From: Dasypus novemcinctus
Taxonomy: Eukaryota > Chordata > Mammalia > Cingulata > Dasypodidae
Length of the DNA stretch: 64,000 nt
Direction: 5' to 3'
Assembly (NCBI RefSeq): GCF_030445035.2
Contig: NW_026688628.1
Span: 2,170,001 to 2,234,000, forward strand
The notes under the pieces: generated by a model
Told to the model about the DNA's origin: nothing
Database searches by the model: none
Seen by the model: the letters and a program-made list of their open reading frames with translations, nothing else
Shown here: one piece after another, positions 46,429 through 57,201 of the stretch
Numbering within the stretch: position 1 is the first letter of the stretch
Layout: each line of letters begins with the position of its first letter
Program-made: the position numbers and the translations under genes

Positions 46429-46955
46429 TATTAGCCTAAGAAGTGCTGATGCAAAATACCAGAAATTGGTTGGTTTTATAAAGGGTATTTATTTGGGGTA
46501 GGCGTTTACAGATACCAGGTCATAAAGCATAAGTTACTTCCCTCACCAAAGTCTATTTTCATGTGTTGGAGCAAGACGGCTGCCCATGGTTGTGAAATTT
46601 CAGGCTTCCTGTATTCCTCCCTTCCAGGGTCTTGCTTGTTCCTGGAGCTGGCTTCTCTTTCCTCTGTGAGCTTACTTCCCAAGACTCCAGCTTAAGTCTT
46701 TAGAATCAAACTCCAACATCAAAACTCCAACATTAAAAGCCCTCAATTCTGTCCATTGCCATGCCTTTTATCTGTAAGTCCCCACACACCAAGGGGTGGA
46801 TACTCAATGTCATACTGACACGAGGTTTATTTGATTAAATAAACAAGTAAACGTCTGAATCCAATATTATCTCATATGCCCAGAGGAAAAAACCAGTTTA
46901 CAAACATAATCTAATATTTCTTTTTGGAATTCATGAATAATATCAAACTGTTACA
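46429..46955 (-). repeat. MaLR provirus LTR, 5' copy in element sense
   Basis: About 527 bp, a direct repeat of 44280-44879 without the expanded block. It contains the minus-strand AATAAA word near 46485 and the TATAAAA-type word beside it. It begins TGTAACAG on the minus strand. Confidence 0.75.
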
Positions 46956-46960
46956 CTAGG

Positions 46961-47458
46961 ATAAGTTTCAGTTTCACAAGAACAAAGTCCAAATGTACAA
47001 ACATGTATATCAAGAACAGGACATGTTTGTCTGTCCTCCTTTACTATGCATTGTCCATGTAATCAGAAAATTTTGCTACTCTATTAGAGAATGTAGCAGA
47101 GTTCCCCAGGATGGGAATTTGATATTTTTCTGGTTGTTCTATTGGTCTCCATCCACCAAGACAGCACCAAATGACCACACGAACACCTTCATCTTCCATA
47201 GAGGCATGCTCTGGTTTCACCCCTCCCACACATTCCCCAACACTGACACCCCACACCATTAATTCTCCTCTGCTACAGTTCCAACCATTCTGCAATCCAA
47301 ACCCTCCCCCAAAACAAAGACAAAAAATCAAGGCCCACGATACGATAAAATACAGGAAAATAAGATAAAATTTAAATTTAAATTTGAATTTAAATAAAGA
47401 AAATCTTTTTGCATTGTGCCTTTCATCACTGTAATATCTGTTATCCTTTATGTGTATT
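46961..47458 (-). mobile_element. Old L1 (copy A) 3'UTR, third piece
   Basis: 'gttccccaggatgggaat', 'accttcatcttccatagagg', 'catgctctggtttcacccc' and 'gcctttcatcactgtaatat' match a 3'UTR section seen again at 59488-59815. The piece stops at the L1-2 insertion site, and the sequence expected next is found at 57202. Confidence 0.7.
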
Positions 47459-47471
47459 GGTAATTTCTTTT
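47459..47471. repeat. Target-site duplication (left) of L1-2
   Basis: ggtaatttctttt at 47459-47471 recurs exactly at 57189-57201. The empty site would read CTTTT/GTATG, a typical L1 endonuclease target. Confidence 0.92.
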
Positions 47472-50247
47472 TTTTAAATTGACTTTGCAATAATATTACA
47501 TTAAAAATATATATATATGAGGTCCCATTCAACCCCACCATCCCCACCCCACCTCTCCCCGCCGCCCCCCCAGCAACACTCATTCCCATCATCATGACAC
47601 ATCCATTGCATTTGGTTAGTACATCTTTGGGCACCTCTGCACCTCATGGTCAATGGTCCACATCATGGCCCACACTCTCCCCCATTCCATCCATTGGGCC
47701 CTGTGAGGATTTACAATGTCCGGTGATTGCCCCTGAAGCACCATCCAGGGCAGCTCCATGTCCCAAAGACGCCTCCACCTTTCATCTCTTCCTGCCTTTC
47801 CCCATACCCAACAGCCACCATGTCCACTTTTTCCAATCCAATGCCACCTTTTCTATGTGGACATTGGATTGGTTGTGTCCATTGCACCTCTATGTCAAGA
47901 GGAGGCTCAGATTCCACATGGATGCTGGATGCAATCCTCCCACTTTCAGTTGTAATCACTCTAGGCTCCATGGTGTGGTGGTTGTCCTTCTTCAACTCCA
48001 TCTTAGCTGAGTGTGGTGGGTCCAATGAATCAGATTGTAGGTGCTGGAGTCTGTTGAGGCTCAGGACCTGGCTATCACATTGTCAGTCCAGAGATTCAAA
48101 TCCCCTAAATATATCTTAAACCCCAACACTAACTGCACCTCCAGCACATTAGCATGAAAGTCTTATGAAGAGAGATCCCATCTGAGTCCAGATTCATCAC
48201 ACATAAACACCATTTCCAAAGAGGGGCCATCTGACCTGGTAGTTAACCCCATCGGCCATGACCATAACTCCCATGGGTCTCTTTAACCCTCAAAGGAACC
48301 AATATCTGGGGGTTGTATCTGCTTTATCTGTCTCTCAGACTCTGCTCAGTTGTGCATAAGGGCAATCCTTCTGCCAGCCTCCAGACTCTTTTTTAGAGAC
48401 TCATAGCCATATAAACTCATTTCTCCTTTCCATTTCCCCCTTACATTAGGTCAAACAGCATTTTAAAGTCATGTTATTTTATGTAGACAGGGATATTCTG
48501 CTGATCCGCATTGAACCTTCCGTATAAGGTCATTTTCCAGTTGCATCATCAGTTGGTAGTTGATAGTGGTCCCTCGGTGCCAGGGAGGCTCATCCCCGGG
48601 TGTCATGTCCCACGCTGGGGGGAAGGCATTGCATTTACATGCTGAGTTTGGCTTCGAGACTGGCCACATTTGAGTAACATGAAGGCTGACAGGAGGAAAT
48701 TCCCATGCACAATGCTGCTCTAGGTCTTGTTCTTATTTTAGGCTTATCAGCTCACAAGCATAGTCATTAGCGTCAGGGGCTCACTGTTGAACCCTCACTC
48801 CCTCCCAGTCCCCGCCGCTGCACCTGGGAGACTGTCACTACTCCCCTAGGGACCAGGACAGAGCACCACTGGCTAGGAACCCAGAAGCCCCCCTGCTGTG
48901 GTTTTTAATTGTTGCCACTATGAGTATATCCAAACATTACCATGCACCCTGGACATATGTTCTGTACAGCTCCCTGTCAGCCATATATCACTTGTCAATG
49001 GTATCCTATACCAGTATTCCTCCATTGCCATTGTTGAACCACTCTGTGATCCAGAACTCCCTGAAATTTGAAGCCCAATATAATGTCAGGGTCCCTTACT
49101 AGGAAATGGCATATAGCGATGGGTTTAAAGGTTAGATAAAGAATACATGTTGACTTGAAAAGAATTCTATATCCTATCTTTTTCTTTTTCTTTTTTTTTT
49201 CCCCCCTAATTATTGAGCTTCACTTCACAGGAGCCTTAGACCACAGCAATGCATATACATAATATACAGCACTCCCATACATCCACCACAAAACCTTTTC
49301 CCTTCCACAGCGATACCCTTACACCCTATTCACATCATATTTACTTAACGTGATGTACAGAGTCTAAGACAATAGCTTTCTAACATGGTGACATCTGTGC
49401 TTACATTGTGGTGCATACTTTAGGATACACAGTTTTTTACATTCTTAGTTATCCTATGTTTTACATTATGGTTTACATTATCAGTCTGTCATCTCCTATA
49501 TGTTATGGTGTAATATTACATGTTTAATATCCCTCCTTGTGTACTCTCATGAAACTCCTCTCTTACCCCCCATTTACCTTGGTTTCACACATTTAACGTC
49601 CATTTTCCCTTCCACCTCGGTGCCCACAGTGAGAGCCAACCTCCGTTTCCGGAGGAGCCACTTCCAGAGATAGATGGAATAGTGTTCAGGGCCTAACTTG
49701 CTCAACTGCCCCAATGCCCTGGGAGCCACCCTTTCTCTCGAGGGATACAGTTCCCTCTATTTGATGGCATTAGTCCTCCCCAGGATGTGGGTCCACCCCC
49801 ACTCTCAATACTTGGGTTTCTACCCCATGGTGTCACCCACTCTGGCAGAATGAGCATTTAGACATTCCCCAGGAGCCCGTCCTGCATCAGACCCTCCCCC
49901 CCGAGTGTTCTAAACAGGTAACACTCTTTATTATATTTTGATATGATTTTCTTGGCATTATACTCTCCACCAACACCTGACCCTCTCCTGTGTTCGTGTG
50001 CTACCCCTCCGTACCCCCACTTTTGGGCAATGTTACCCATCCGCTGACCCCAACCACCCTCAAACCCGCAAAGCCCCAACCAAAGGAAACCCCTTGCCCC
50101 CCTTTTATCTCTTCTTTGTGTTCATACTTACCACCATCTCGTCTTAATTTCCATCCCTGCAGACATCGGCTCACATCCTTTCTCCACCCTCCAATTTCTT
50201 TTAAGCCTATCGTTCAGTCTCTTGCTATCTAGGGCAGCTTGGTTATT
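47472..50247 (-). other. L1-2 3'UTR, about 2.78 kb
   Basis: It has the same organisation as the L1-1 3'UTR. An inner L1-terminus-like module lies near 49205-49290 ('aattattgagcttcacttc' ... 'acagcactcccatacatcc'), about 1.04 kb after the ORF2 stop, with a distal unit of about 1.73 kb beyond it. Nearest the tail is a C-rich stretch on plus (47537-47575), the complement of the G tract. Confidence 0.82.
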
Positions 50248-53200
50248 TCATATCATTGAGGTCATGTAGTATTTATCCTTCAATGTCTAGGTTGCTTCAC
50301 TCAATATAAGGTTCTCAAGATTCATCCATGTTATCACATGTGTTTGTAGTGTGTTTGTTCTTATAGCCGAATAGTATTCCATTGTGTGTATATACCACAT
50401 TTTATTGATCCGCCTCATCTGTTGATGGGCATTTGGGTTGATTCCAACTTTTGGCGATAGTGAACAATGCTGCTATGTACATTGGTGTACATATATCAGT
50501 TTGTGTCCTTGTTTTCAGTTCTGCTGGGTATATACCCAGCAGTGGTATTGCTGGGTCATATGGCAAATCTATGGCTAGTTTTTTGAGAAACCCCCATACT
50601 GTCCTCCAAAATGGTTGGATCCTTCTGCATTCCCACCAGCAGTGGATGAGTGTTCCCCTTTCTTCACATCCTCTCCAGCACTTGCATTCTTCTGTTTTTT
50701 TCACAGCTGCCAATCTTATGGGTGTAAGATGGTATCTCATTGTAGTTTTGATTTGCATTTCCCTGATAGCTAGAGATTTGGAACATTTTTTCATGTGCTT
50801 TTTTTGCCATTTGTATTTCTTCGGAGAAGTGTCTATTTAAGTCTTTTTCCCATTTTTTAAATGGGTTGTTTATCTTTTTATTTTCAAGATATAGGAGTTC
50901 TTTATATATGCAAGTTATAAGTTTCTTATCAGATATATGGTTGCCAAATATTTTCTCCCACTGTGTGGGCTCCCTTTTTACTTTCTTGACAAACTCCTTT
51001 GAGGTGCAGAAGGCTTTAATTTTGAGGAAATCCTATTTATCTATTTGTTCTTTTGCTGCTCGTGCTTTTGGTGAGATATTCATAAATCCATTTCCTATTA
51101 CAAGGTCCTGTAGATGTTTCCCTACACTGCTTTCTAAGGTTTTTATGGTCTTGGCTCTTATATTTAGGTCTTTGATCCATCTTGAGTTGATCTTTGTATA
51201 AGGTGTGAGATGGTAATCCTCTTTCATTCTTCTACATATGGTTATCCAGTTCTCCAGACACCATTTGTTGAATAGGCCACTCTCTCCCAGTTGAGAGGGT
51301 TTGGTGGCTTTATCGAATATTATGTGGCTGTATATGTGAGGTTCTATATCAGCACTTTCAATTTGATTCCATTGGTCTGTGTGTCTCTCCTTATGCCAAT
51401 ACCATGCTGTTTTCACCACCGTAGCTTTGTAGCTTATTTTGAAGTCAGGTAGTGTGATTCCTCCAATTTCGTTTTCCTTTTTCAGTGTGTCTTTGGCTAT
51501 TTGGGGTCTCTTTCCTTTCCAAATAAATTTCATAGTTAGTTTTTCTAGTTGCTTAAAGAAGGCTGTGTTGATTTTTATTGGGATTGCATTGAATGTGTAG
51601 ATCAGTTTTGGTAGGATAGACATCTTAATAATGTTCAGTCTTCCTATCCATGAACAAGGAATAGTCTTCCATTTATTTAGGTCTTCTTTGATTTCCTTGA
51701 ACAATCTTGTATAGTTCTCAGTGTATAAGTTCTTTATCTCTTTAGTTAAATTTATTCCTAAGTATTTGATTTTTTTTATTTACTATTGTGAATGGTATTT
51801 GTTTCTTGATTTCTTCCTGATCTTGCTCATTATTGGTGTACAGAAATGCTACTGATTTTTGCGCATTGATCTTATAACCTGTGACTTTACTAAACTCATT
51901 TATGAGTTCTAAAATCTTTGTTGTAGATCTCTCAGGGTTTTCTATGTATAGGATCATGTCATCTGCAAATAATGAAATTTTGACTTCTTCCTTTCCAATT
52001 TGAATGCCTTTTATTTCTGGTTATTGCCTCAGTGCTCGAGCAAGTACTTCTAAGACAATGTTAAATAGGAGCAGAGACAGTGGGCATCCTTGTCTTCTTC
52101 CTGAGTTTATAGGGAAGGAGTCTAGGATTTCTCCATTGTAAACAATATTGGCTTTAAGTTTTTCATATATACTTGTTATTATGTTCAAAAAATTTCCTTA
52201 TATTCCAATTTTTTGGAGTGTTTTTATCAAGAAAGGGTGCTGTATTTTGTCAAATGCTTTTTCTTCATCAATAGATATAATCTTGTGGTTTTTTTCCTTC
52301 AATCTGTTTATATGGTGTATTACATTGATTGATATTCTTATGTTGAACCATCCTTGCATACCTGGGATGAATCCCACTTGGTCGTGGTGTATAATTCATT
52401 TAATGTGTTGTTGAATACGATTAGCAAGTATTTTCTTAAGTATTTTTGCGTCTAGGATCATTAGAGAAATTGGTCTGTAATTTTCCTTTCTTGTGATGTC
52501 TTTGTTTGGCTTTGGTACTAGGGTAATGTTGGCATCATAGAAGGAGTTGGGCAATGTTCTTTCTGTTTCAATGTTTTGGAATAGTTTCAGCAGGATTGGT
52601 GTCAGTTCTTTCCAGAATGTTTTGTAGAATTCACCTGTGAAGCCATCTGGCCCTGGGCTCTTCTTAGTTGGGAGATTTTTAATAACTGATTCTATCTCTC
52701 TGCTTGTGATTGGTTTGTTAAGATCATCAATTTCTTCTTTTGTCAATATGGGCTGCTTTTGTATTTCTAGGAATTTGTCCATTTCCTCTAAATTGTCATT
52801 TTTGTTGGAATATAGTTTTTCAAAGTATCCTCTTATGATAGTCTTTATTTCTGTGGGGTCAGTGGTGATATTGCCTTTCTCATTTCTTATTTTGTGTATT
52901 TGCATCTTCTCTCTTTTTTTCTTTGTTAGTCTCACTAAAGGTTTGTCAATTTTGTTGATCTTCTCAAAAAACCAGCTCTTGGTCTTGTTTATCTTTTCAA
53001 GTGCTTTCTTATTTTCTATTTCATTTAGTTCTGCTCTTATCTTTGTTATTTCCTTCCTTCTTCTTCCTGTTGGGTTACTTTGTTCTTGTTTTTCTAATTC
53101 CTTCAAATGTGCAGTTAGCTCTTCAAGTTTTGCTCTTTCTTCTTTTTTGATATATGAATTTATGGCTATAAATTTTCCTCTCAGTACTGCTTTTGCTGCA

Positions 53201-54064
53201 TCCCATAAATGTTGGTATGTTGTGTTATCATTATCATTTGATTCAAGGTAGTCATTGATTTCTTTTGAGATTTCCTCTTTGACCCACTGTTTTTCTAAGA
53301 GTGTGCTGTTTAATTTCCAAATCGTGGTGAGAAATCTGGGCTTCTGTCCTTGCAAATTTCCAGCTTGACTCCACTGTGGTCAGAGATATTGTTTTGTATG
53401 ATTTCAATCTTTCTGAATTCATTCAGCCTTTCTTTGTGGCCTAGCATATGATCTATCTTGGAGAATGATCCATGTGTGCTTGAGAAAAATGTATATCCTG
53501 CTGTGTTTGGGTGTAGCGATCTATATATGTCTATTAGATCCAGCTCCTCTAATATACTGTTCAGATGTTTTGTTTCTTTGGTGATTCTCTTTTGAGATGT
53601 TCTGTCCAGAGTTGATAGTGGTGTATTAAAATCCCCCACTATAATTGTAGATGTATCTATTCTTTCACTTAGTTTTTCCAGTGTTTGCCTCACGTATTTA
53701 GAGGCACCCTTGTTAGGGGCATAGATATTTATGATTGTTCGATCTTCTTGACAGATTTTCCCTTTCACTAAAATGTAGTATCCTTCTTTGTCTCTCACAA
53801 TTGTTTCACATTTAAAGTCTATTTTGTCTGATATTAATATAGCAACTCCTGCCTTTTTATGGTTATTGTTTGCTTGTATGATTGTTTTCCAGCCATTCAC
53901 TTTCAATCTCCATGCATCTCTGGGTCTAAGATGTGTCTCTTGTAGACAGCATACAGATGGGTCATATTTCCTTATCCAATGTCCCATCTGAATCTTTTGA
54001 GAGGTGAGTTTAATCTGTTGACATTCAGTGTTATTACTTTCAAGGAATTATTTGTTTTAGCCAT
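50248..54064 (-). pseudogene. L1-2 ORF2 (endonuclease, reverse transcriptase), broken
   Basis: The start ATG is 54062-54064 on minus. The endonuclease domain (53987-53310, 225 codons) shows CCLQETHLRP, IIVGDFNTPLSTLDR and [11 protein letters not shown] with catalytic E, D, N and H positions readable. The region leading into the reverse transcriptase (53355-52396, 319 codons) ends at [19 protein letters not shown]. The FADD catalytic word is at 51958-51969. The C-terminal region (51704-51033 and 50794-50402) includes [20 protein letters not shown]. Breaks lie near 53340, between 52396 and 51957, near 51720, near 50900 and at the stop 50402. About 1272 codons in total would be normal length. 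Confidence 0.93.
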
Positions 54065-54132
54065 ATTTTGATTGGATTTGTGTTTGTCATATTTTGTTTG
54101 TATTTTTTTTGTCTTTTTTGTTGTTGTTGCTC

Positions 54133-55101
54133 TTATACTCTCCTCCAACTCTGCCTATCCTGTTTTTTCCTTTCTTCCTGCAGAATTCCCTTTAGAATTT
54201 CTTGAAGGGGAGGTGTCTTGTTGGTATACTCTTTCAGTTTCTGTTTGTCTACGAATATTTTGAACTCTCCATCATGTTTGAATGCTAATTTAGCTGGATA
54301 GAGTATTCTTGGTTGGAAATTTTTTTCCTTTAGTACCTTGACTATATCATACCACTGCCTTCTTGCCTTCATGGTTTCAGATAAGAAATCAGCACTTTAT
54401 CTAATTGAGCTTCCCTTGTATGTGATGGTTTTCTTTTCTCTTGCTGCTTTTAGGATTTTCTCTTTGTCTTGAGCATTGGATAATTTGACAAGTATATGTC
54501 TTGGGGTGGTCCTGTTGGGGTTTATGACTAGTGGAGTGTGCTGTGCTTCTTGGATATGCACATCTGTCTCTTTCAGTAGATTTGGGAAGTTTTCAGCCAT
54601 TATATCCTGCAACACTCCTTCTGACCCCTTTCCCTTCTCTTCTCCTTCTGGAATGCCTATAATACGTATGTTTGAGCATTTTGCATTGTCATTCAAGTCC
54701 CTAAGTCCTAACTGGATTTTTTCTATCTTCTTATTGACCCCTTCTACTATCTGTTTGATATCTGATGTACTGTCTTCCACATCACTAATTCTCTGCTCTG
54801 TCTCTTCTAGTCTGCTGATATTTGCTGCAAGTGTATTTTTGATTTCTTGAACTGTGGTGTTCATTCCCATCATATCTGTTATGTTTTTGCATATGTCTGC
54901 AATTTCCCCTCCAAGTGATGTCTTCATGTTGTTAACCTCTTTCATTACTTCGTCAAATTTGTTGGTGATAAATGTTTTGAGATCTTTCATTGCTTGTGCA
55001 AAGTTTTGCTCCCCTTCATGATTTTTGGTTTGTTGAATGGATTCAGCCATGTTTTCCTGATTACTGGTTTGGTTTGTAGATTTTTGTTGCTTTCTGGTCA
55101 T
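54133..55101 (-). pseudogene. L1-2 ORF1 (RNA-binding chaperone), one frameshift
   Basis: ATG at 55101 (MTRKQQKSTNQTSNQ) opens 234 codons: a basic N terminus, a coiled coil over residues 40-125 (EIKNTLAANISRLEETEQRI), then the RRM (CSNIRIIGIPEGEEKGKG) and its continuation (TPRHILVKLSNAQDKEKI). A frameshift between 54397 and 54373 moves the C-terminal domain (KARRQWYDIVKVLKEKNFQ) into another frame down to 54133. Restored length would be about 323 residues, normal for ORF1p. It is followed by ORF2 after about 68 bp. Confidence 0.92.
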
Positions 55102-56375
55102 CTCTTTATCTTGATGGATTTAATCAGTTCCTTAGCTTCTTTGTCTACTCTTGGAGGTTAGTTAGCTGTTATTTTTGCATAGGTGTTATATCTTCTCTTT
55201 GTCATTTTTTTCCTTCTTATTCTAATTTCTTGTTGTTGGTTAAGTTCACTTTAAAGGAAAGTATATTAATGTTGGGGAAAGGCAATTGTGTAAGCAAGGG
55301 AAAAGTGTATAGTAGTATTGGTGATTTATGTTAACAAAGCAAGAATATGAGATCTGGGAGGATGGAGGTTAGATTCATGTAAATTGTGTAGAGTTATAGC
55401 AGTAGGTAGAGTACTTATTATGAGGCAGATGATTGAATATGGGAGGAATGTGGTATGAGCTAAAAAGCTATTGTTTTCTTGAGAGATGGAAAGAGAAAAG
55501 AAAGGTAATAGTTTCAAGAGTGGATAACAGACAGGAAACAAAACAAAGGTATTAGGAATTAAGACTTAGACCCTTCGTGGATTGAAGAAAGGGAGGTGGG
55601 AGGTGGAATATAGGAGAGACAGTAGATGGTGGTGGATATCAAGATGTAGGGGAAAGAGGATAGTGTAGGTAGCCTAAATCATTTCACACAGAAATGAGGC
55701 AGTGGAGGATGAGAAAACCCAGCGAATGTGAGGTGTTTCCTGCCACACCTATTGTATAATTGAGTTAAAATAAATTAAGTGGAATATGAGGGACAAGAGG
55801 GAAAGAGACAACAAGAGACAACAGAAAAAAAAAGAAATAAAAAAAAGGGGGGGAAGGGATGAGAGGAAGAAAGGAAAAGAGGGTGGGCAAAAGGTGGGGA
55901 ACAGGTAGGGGAAAGAAAAAAAAACAGATATACACGAACCAGAATTAAAACACCCACTACACAGCACCTACAACACAAAAAATAAACCTTAAATAACTGA
56001 GTAAACAAAGACTTTGGGGGATACGCTGTGAGAGAAGACTCGGGGATAATGTGGTGTTAGCAATCAGGAAATTGAAAAAAGTAAAGAGTAAGTCAAAATG
56101 AAAATAAAAACAAAACAAAATGAAACGATAAAGAAAAAACACCAACGTTGAAGGCTAGGGCATTTAAGGACCTCAGATGGACCTCAGTGCGTGATGGATT
56201 CAGGGATGGAAAGTCTGAGATATTGAGGACTCAAGAGGTTTGAGTCTCTGTGGTGTGGGCCACCAGAGTTTAGGGAATTCAGACCTGGCAACCTCCAATC
56301 TGGTCAACAGGAAGACTGGGAGCCCCACAGTGTAACACAGCCCTCAGGGATCCCCACAGCTGGGTGCCAGCCCTA

Positions 56376-57030
56376 TGGGGGAAGTCAGATCCGCAAACTC
56401 TATATTGTGACTGAACCCTGCAATTCACTTACTTAGCTGGGCTCATTAGTACGTGTATCTCTCACTTCAGCTTTTGGACAGCTCTCGTCCTGTGATTCCA
56501 AACCACTGCCGCTAGATGGCGCCTCTACACCGCAGCCACTTTACTAGTACAGATCTGAAGCCCGGCCTGTGACGACAAAAACAGATTCCAAAACCGGAAT
56601 TCCCAGGCTTTGCACAATATTCCCTAATCGGCTTCCAGGCGTGTCCCCCTCCCTTGCCGCAGCCTAAAACAATTTTCCAATTATGTCCCTTTTTTGCCTA
56701 CAGCCTATTTGGGTTGGAGCTCGGCTGCCAGGCTTTTGGGGGTGGGGCTTCAGGTGGAAGCTCTACTGTTCGTGCTCGCAATCAAAAGTTTCTCCTGCTT
56801 CACAACAAAACACCGTCTATCTTCCCAAATCGATCTGCAAAGGCGACCCGTTGCATCAACCCGCCAACAGCTCGCCCAGAACTCGTGAACTCCTTAGCAA
56901 CTCAGAGCCATCTAAAAGCGTAGCCCCTGGGCAGGACCGCAGTTCCCCCCACCCCCAATAGGGAGGAGCCTGTGCGCAGGTCTCTCCTGCGGGCAATAGA
57001 ACCCAAATTATATCTATTAGACCAATCCTC
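56376..57030 (-). promoter_or_regulatory. L1-2-specific 5'UTR segment replacing monomers
   Basis: This segment occupies the place of the tandem monomers of L1-1. It is comparatively CpG-rich (for example near 56400-56570 and 56830-56880), in contrast to the AT-rich surroundings. It contains GGCGTGTCC- and GGGGTGGGGC-like GC boxes near 56638 and 56740. Promoter function is inferred from its position in the L1 5'UTR. Confidence 0.6.
56509..56523 (+). promoter_or_regulatory. CTCF-like core motif in L1-2 5'UTR
   Basis: CCGCTAGATGGCGCC fits the CTCF core consensus CCASYAGRKGGCRSY at 14 of 15 positions, the third base being G instead of A. The site is antisense to the L1. Binding is not shown by sequence alone. 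Confidence 0.55.
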
Positions 57031-57188
57031 TCCCTTACCTTTCCACCCAATTGATGTCTAGGCACTTCTGCGCTGCAAAAATCCTGAAAAAGCCATGCCT
57101 TGGAGAACCTGCAGCCATGCCCAGCCGTCTCTTCCCGGGACAGACCGCAAAGGCAAGTTCACTCGGCAACCATCTTGCCTCATCCCCA

Positions 57189-57201
57189 GGTAATTTCTTT
57201 T
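57189..57201. repeat. Target-site duplication (right) of L1-2
   Basis: Exact copy of the 13-bp word at 47459-47471. Confidence 0.92.

Larger units (their letters stand above)
44280..46955 (-). mobile_element. MaLR-type LTR provirus (LTR-internal-LTR)
   Basis: Two direct repeats in minus orientation, 44280-44879 and about 46429-46955, flank about 1.55 kb. Both LTRs share 'gatgcaaaataccagaaa', 'aaagcataagtt', 'aagtctattttcatgtgttg', 'tcctcccttccagggtcttg' and 'tttggaattcat'. On the minus strand the outer 5' end starts TG and a 5-bp duplication flanks the element. The internal region (near 46100-46330) resembles the MaLR internal sequence at 2839. It is non-coding, as is usual for MaLRs, which depend on other elements for mobility. 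LTR-LTR divergence would date the insertion. Confidence 0.82.
47472..57188 (-). mobile_element. Full-length LINE-1 element L1-2 (about 9.7 kb)
   Basis: A complete minus-strand L1: 5'UTR (57188-55102), ORF1 (55101-54133), ORF2 (54064-50248) and a 3'UTR (50247-47472) with the C-rich complement of a G tract close to the tail. Perfect 13-bp duplications bound it. The ORFs keep long open stretches (234, 225, 319 and 223 codons) but contain several disruptions, so it is not currently autonomous. It is probably younger than L1-1. It inserted into older L1 sequence (copy A). Confidence 0.94.
55102..57188 (-). promoter_or_regulatory. L1-2 5'UTR and internal promoter region
   Basis: About 2.1 kb precede ORF1. 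The inner 1.27 kb (55102-56375) is homologous to the L1-1 5'UTR, including the purine-rich stretch 55790-55925 and 'aaggacctcagatggacctc'. From 56376 to about 57030 the sequence is unrelated to L1-1, richer in CpG, and carries a CTCF-like core (56509-56523). The outermost 150 bp again resemble the L1-1 end. Confidence 0.75.

Noticed and set aside
47594-48010. 138-codon frames on the strand opposite the L1 tail (also 8244-7828)
   Set aside because: Antisense to the 3'UTR, no resemblance to a known domain, and not preserved in older copies. They follow from low stop density of the sequence.
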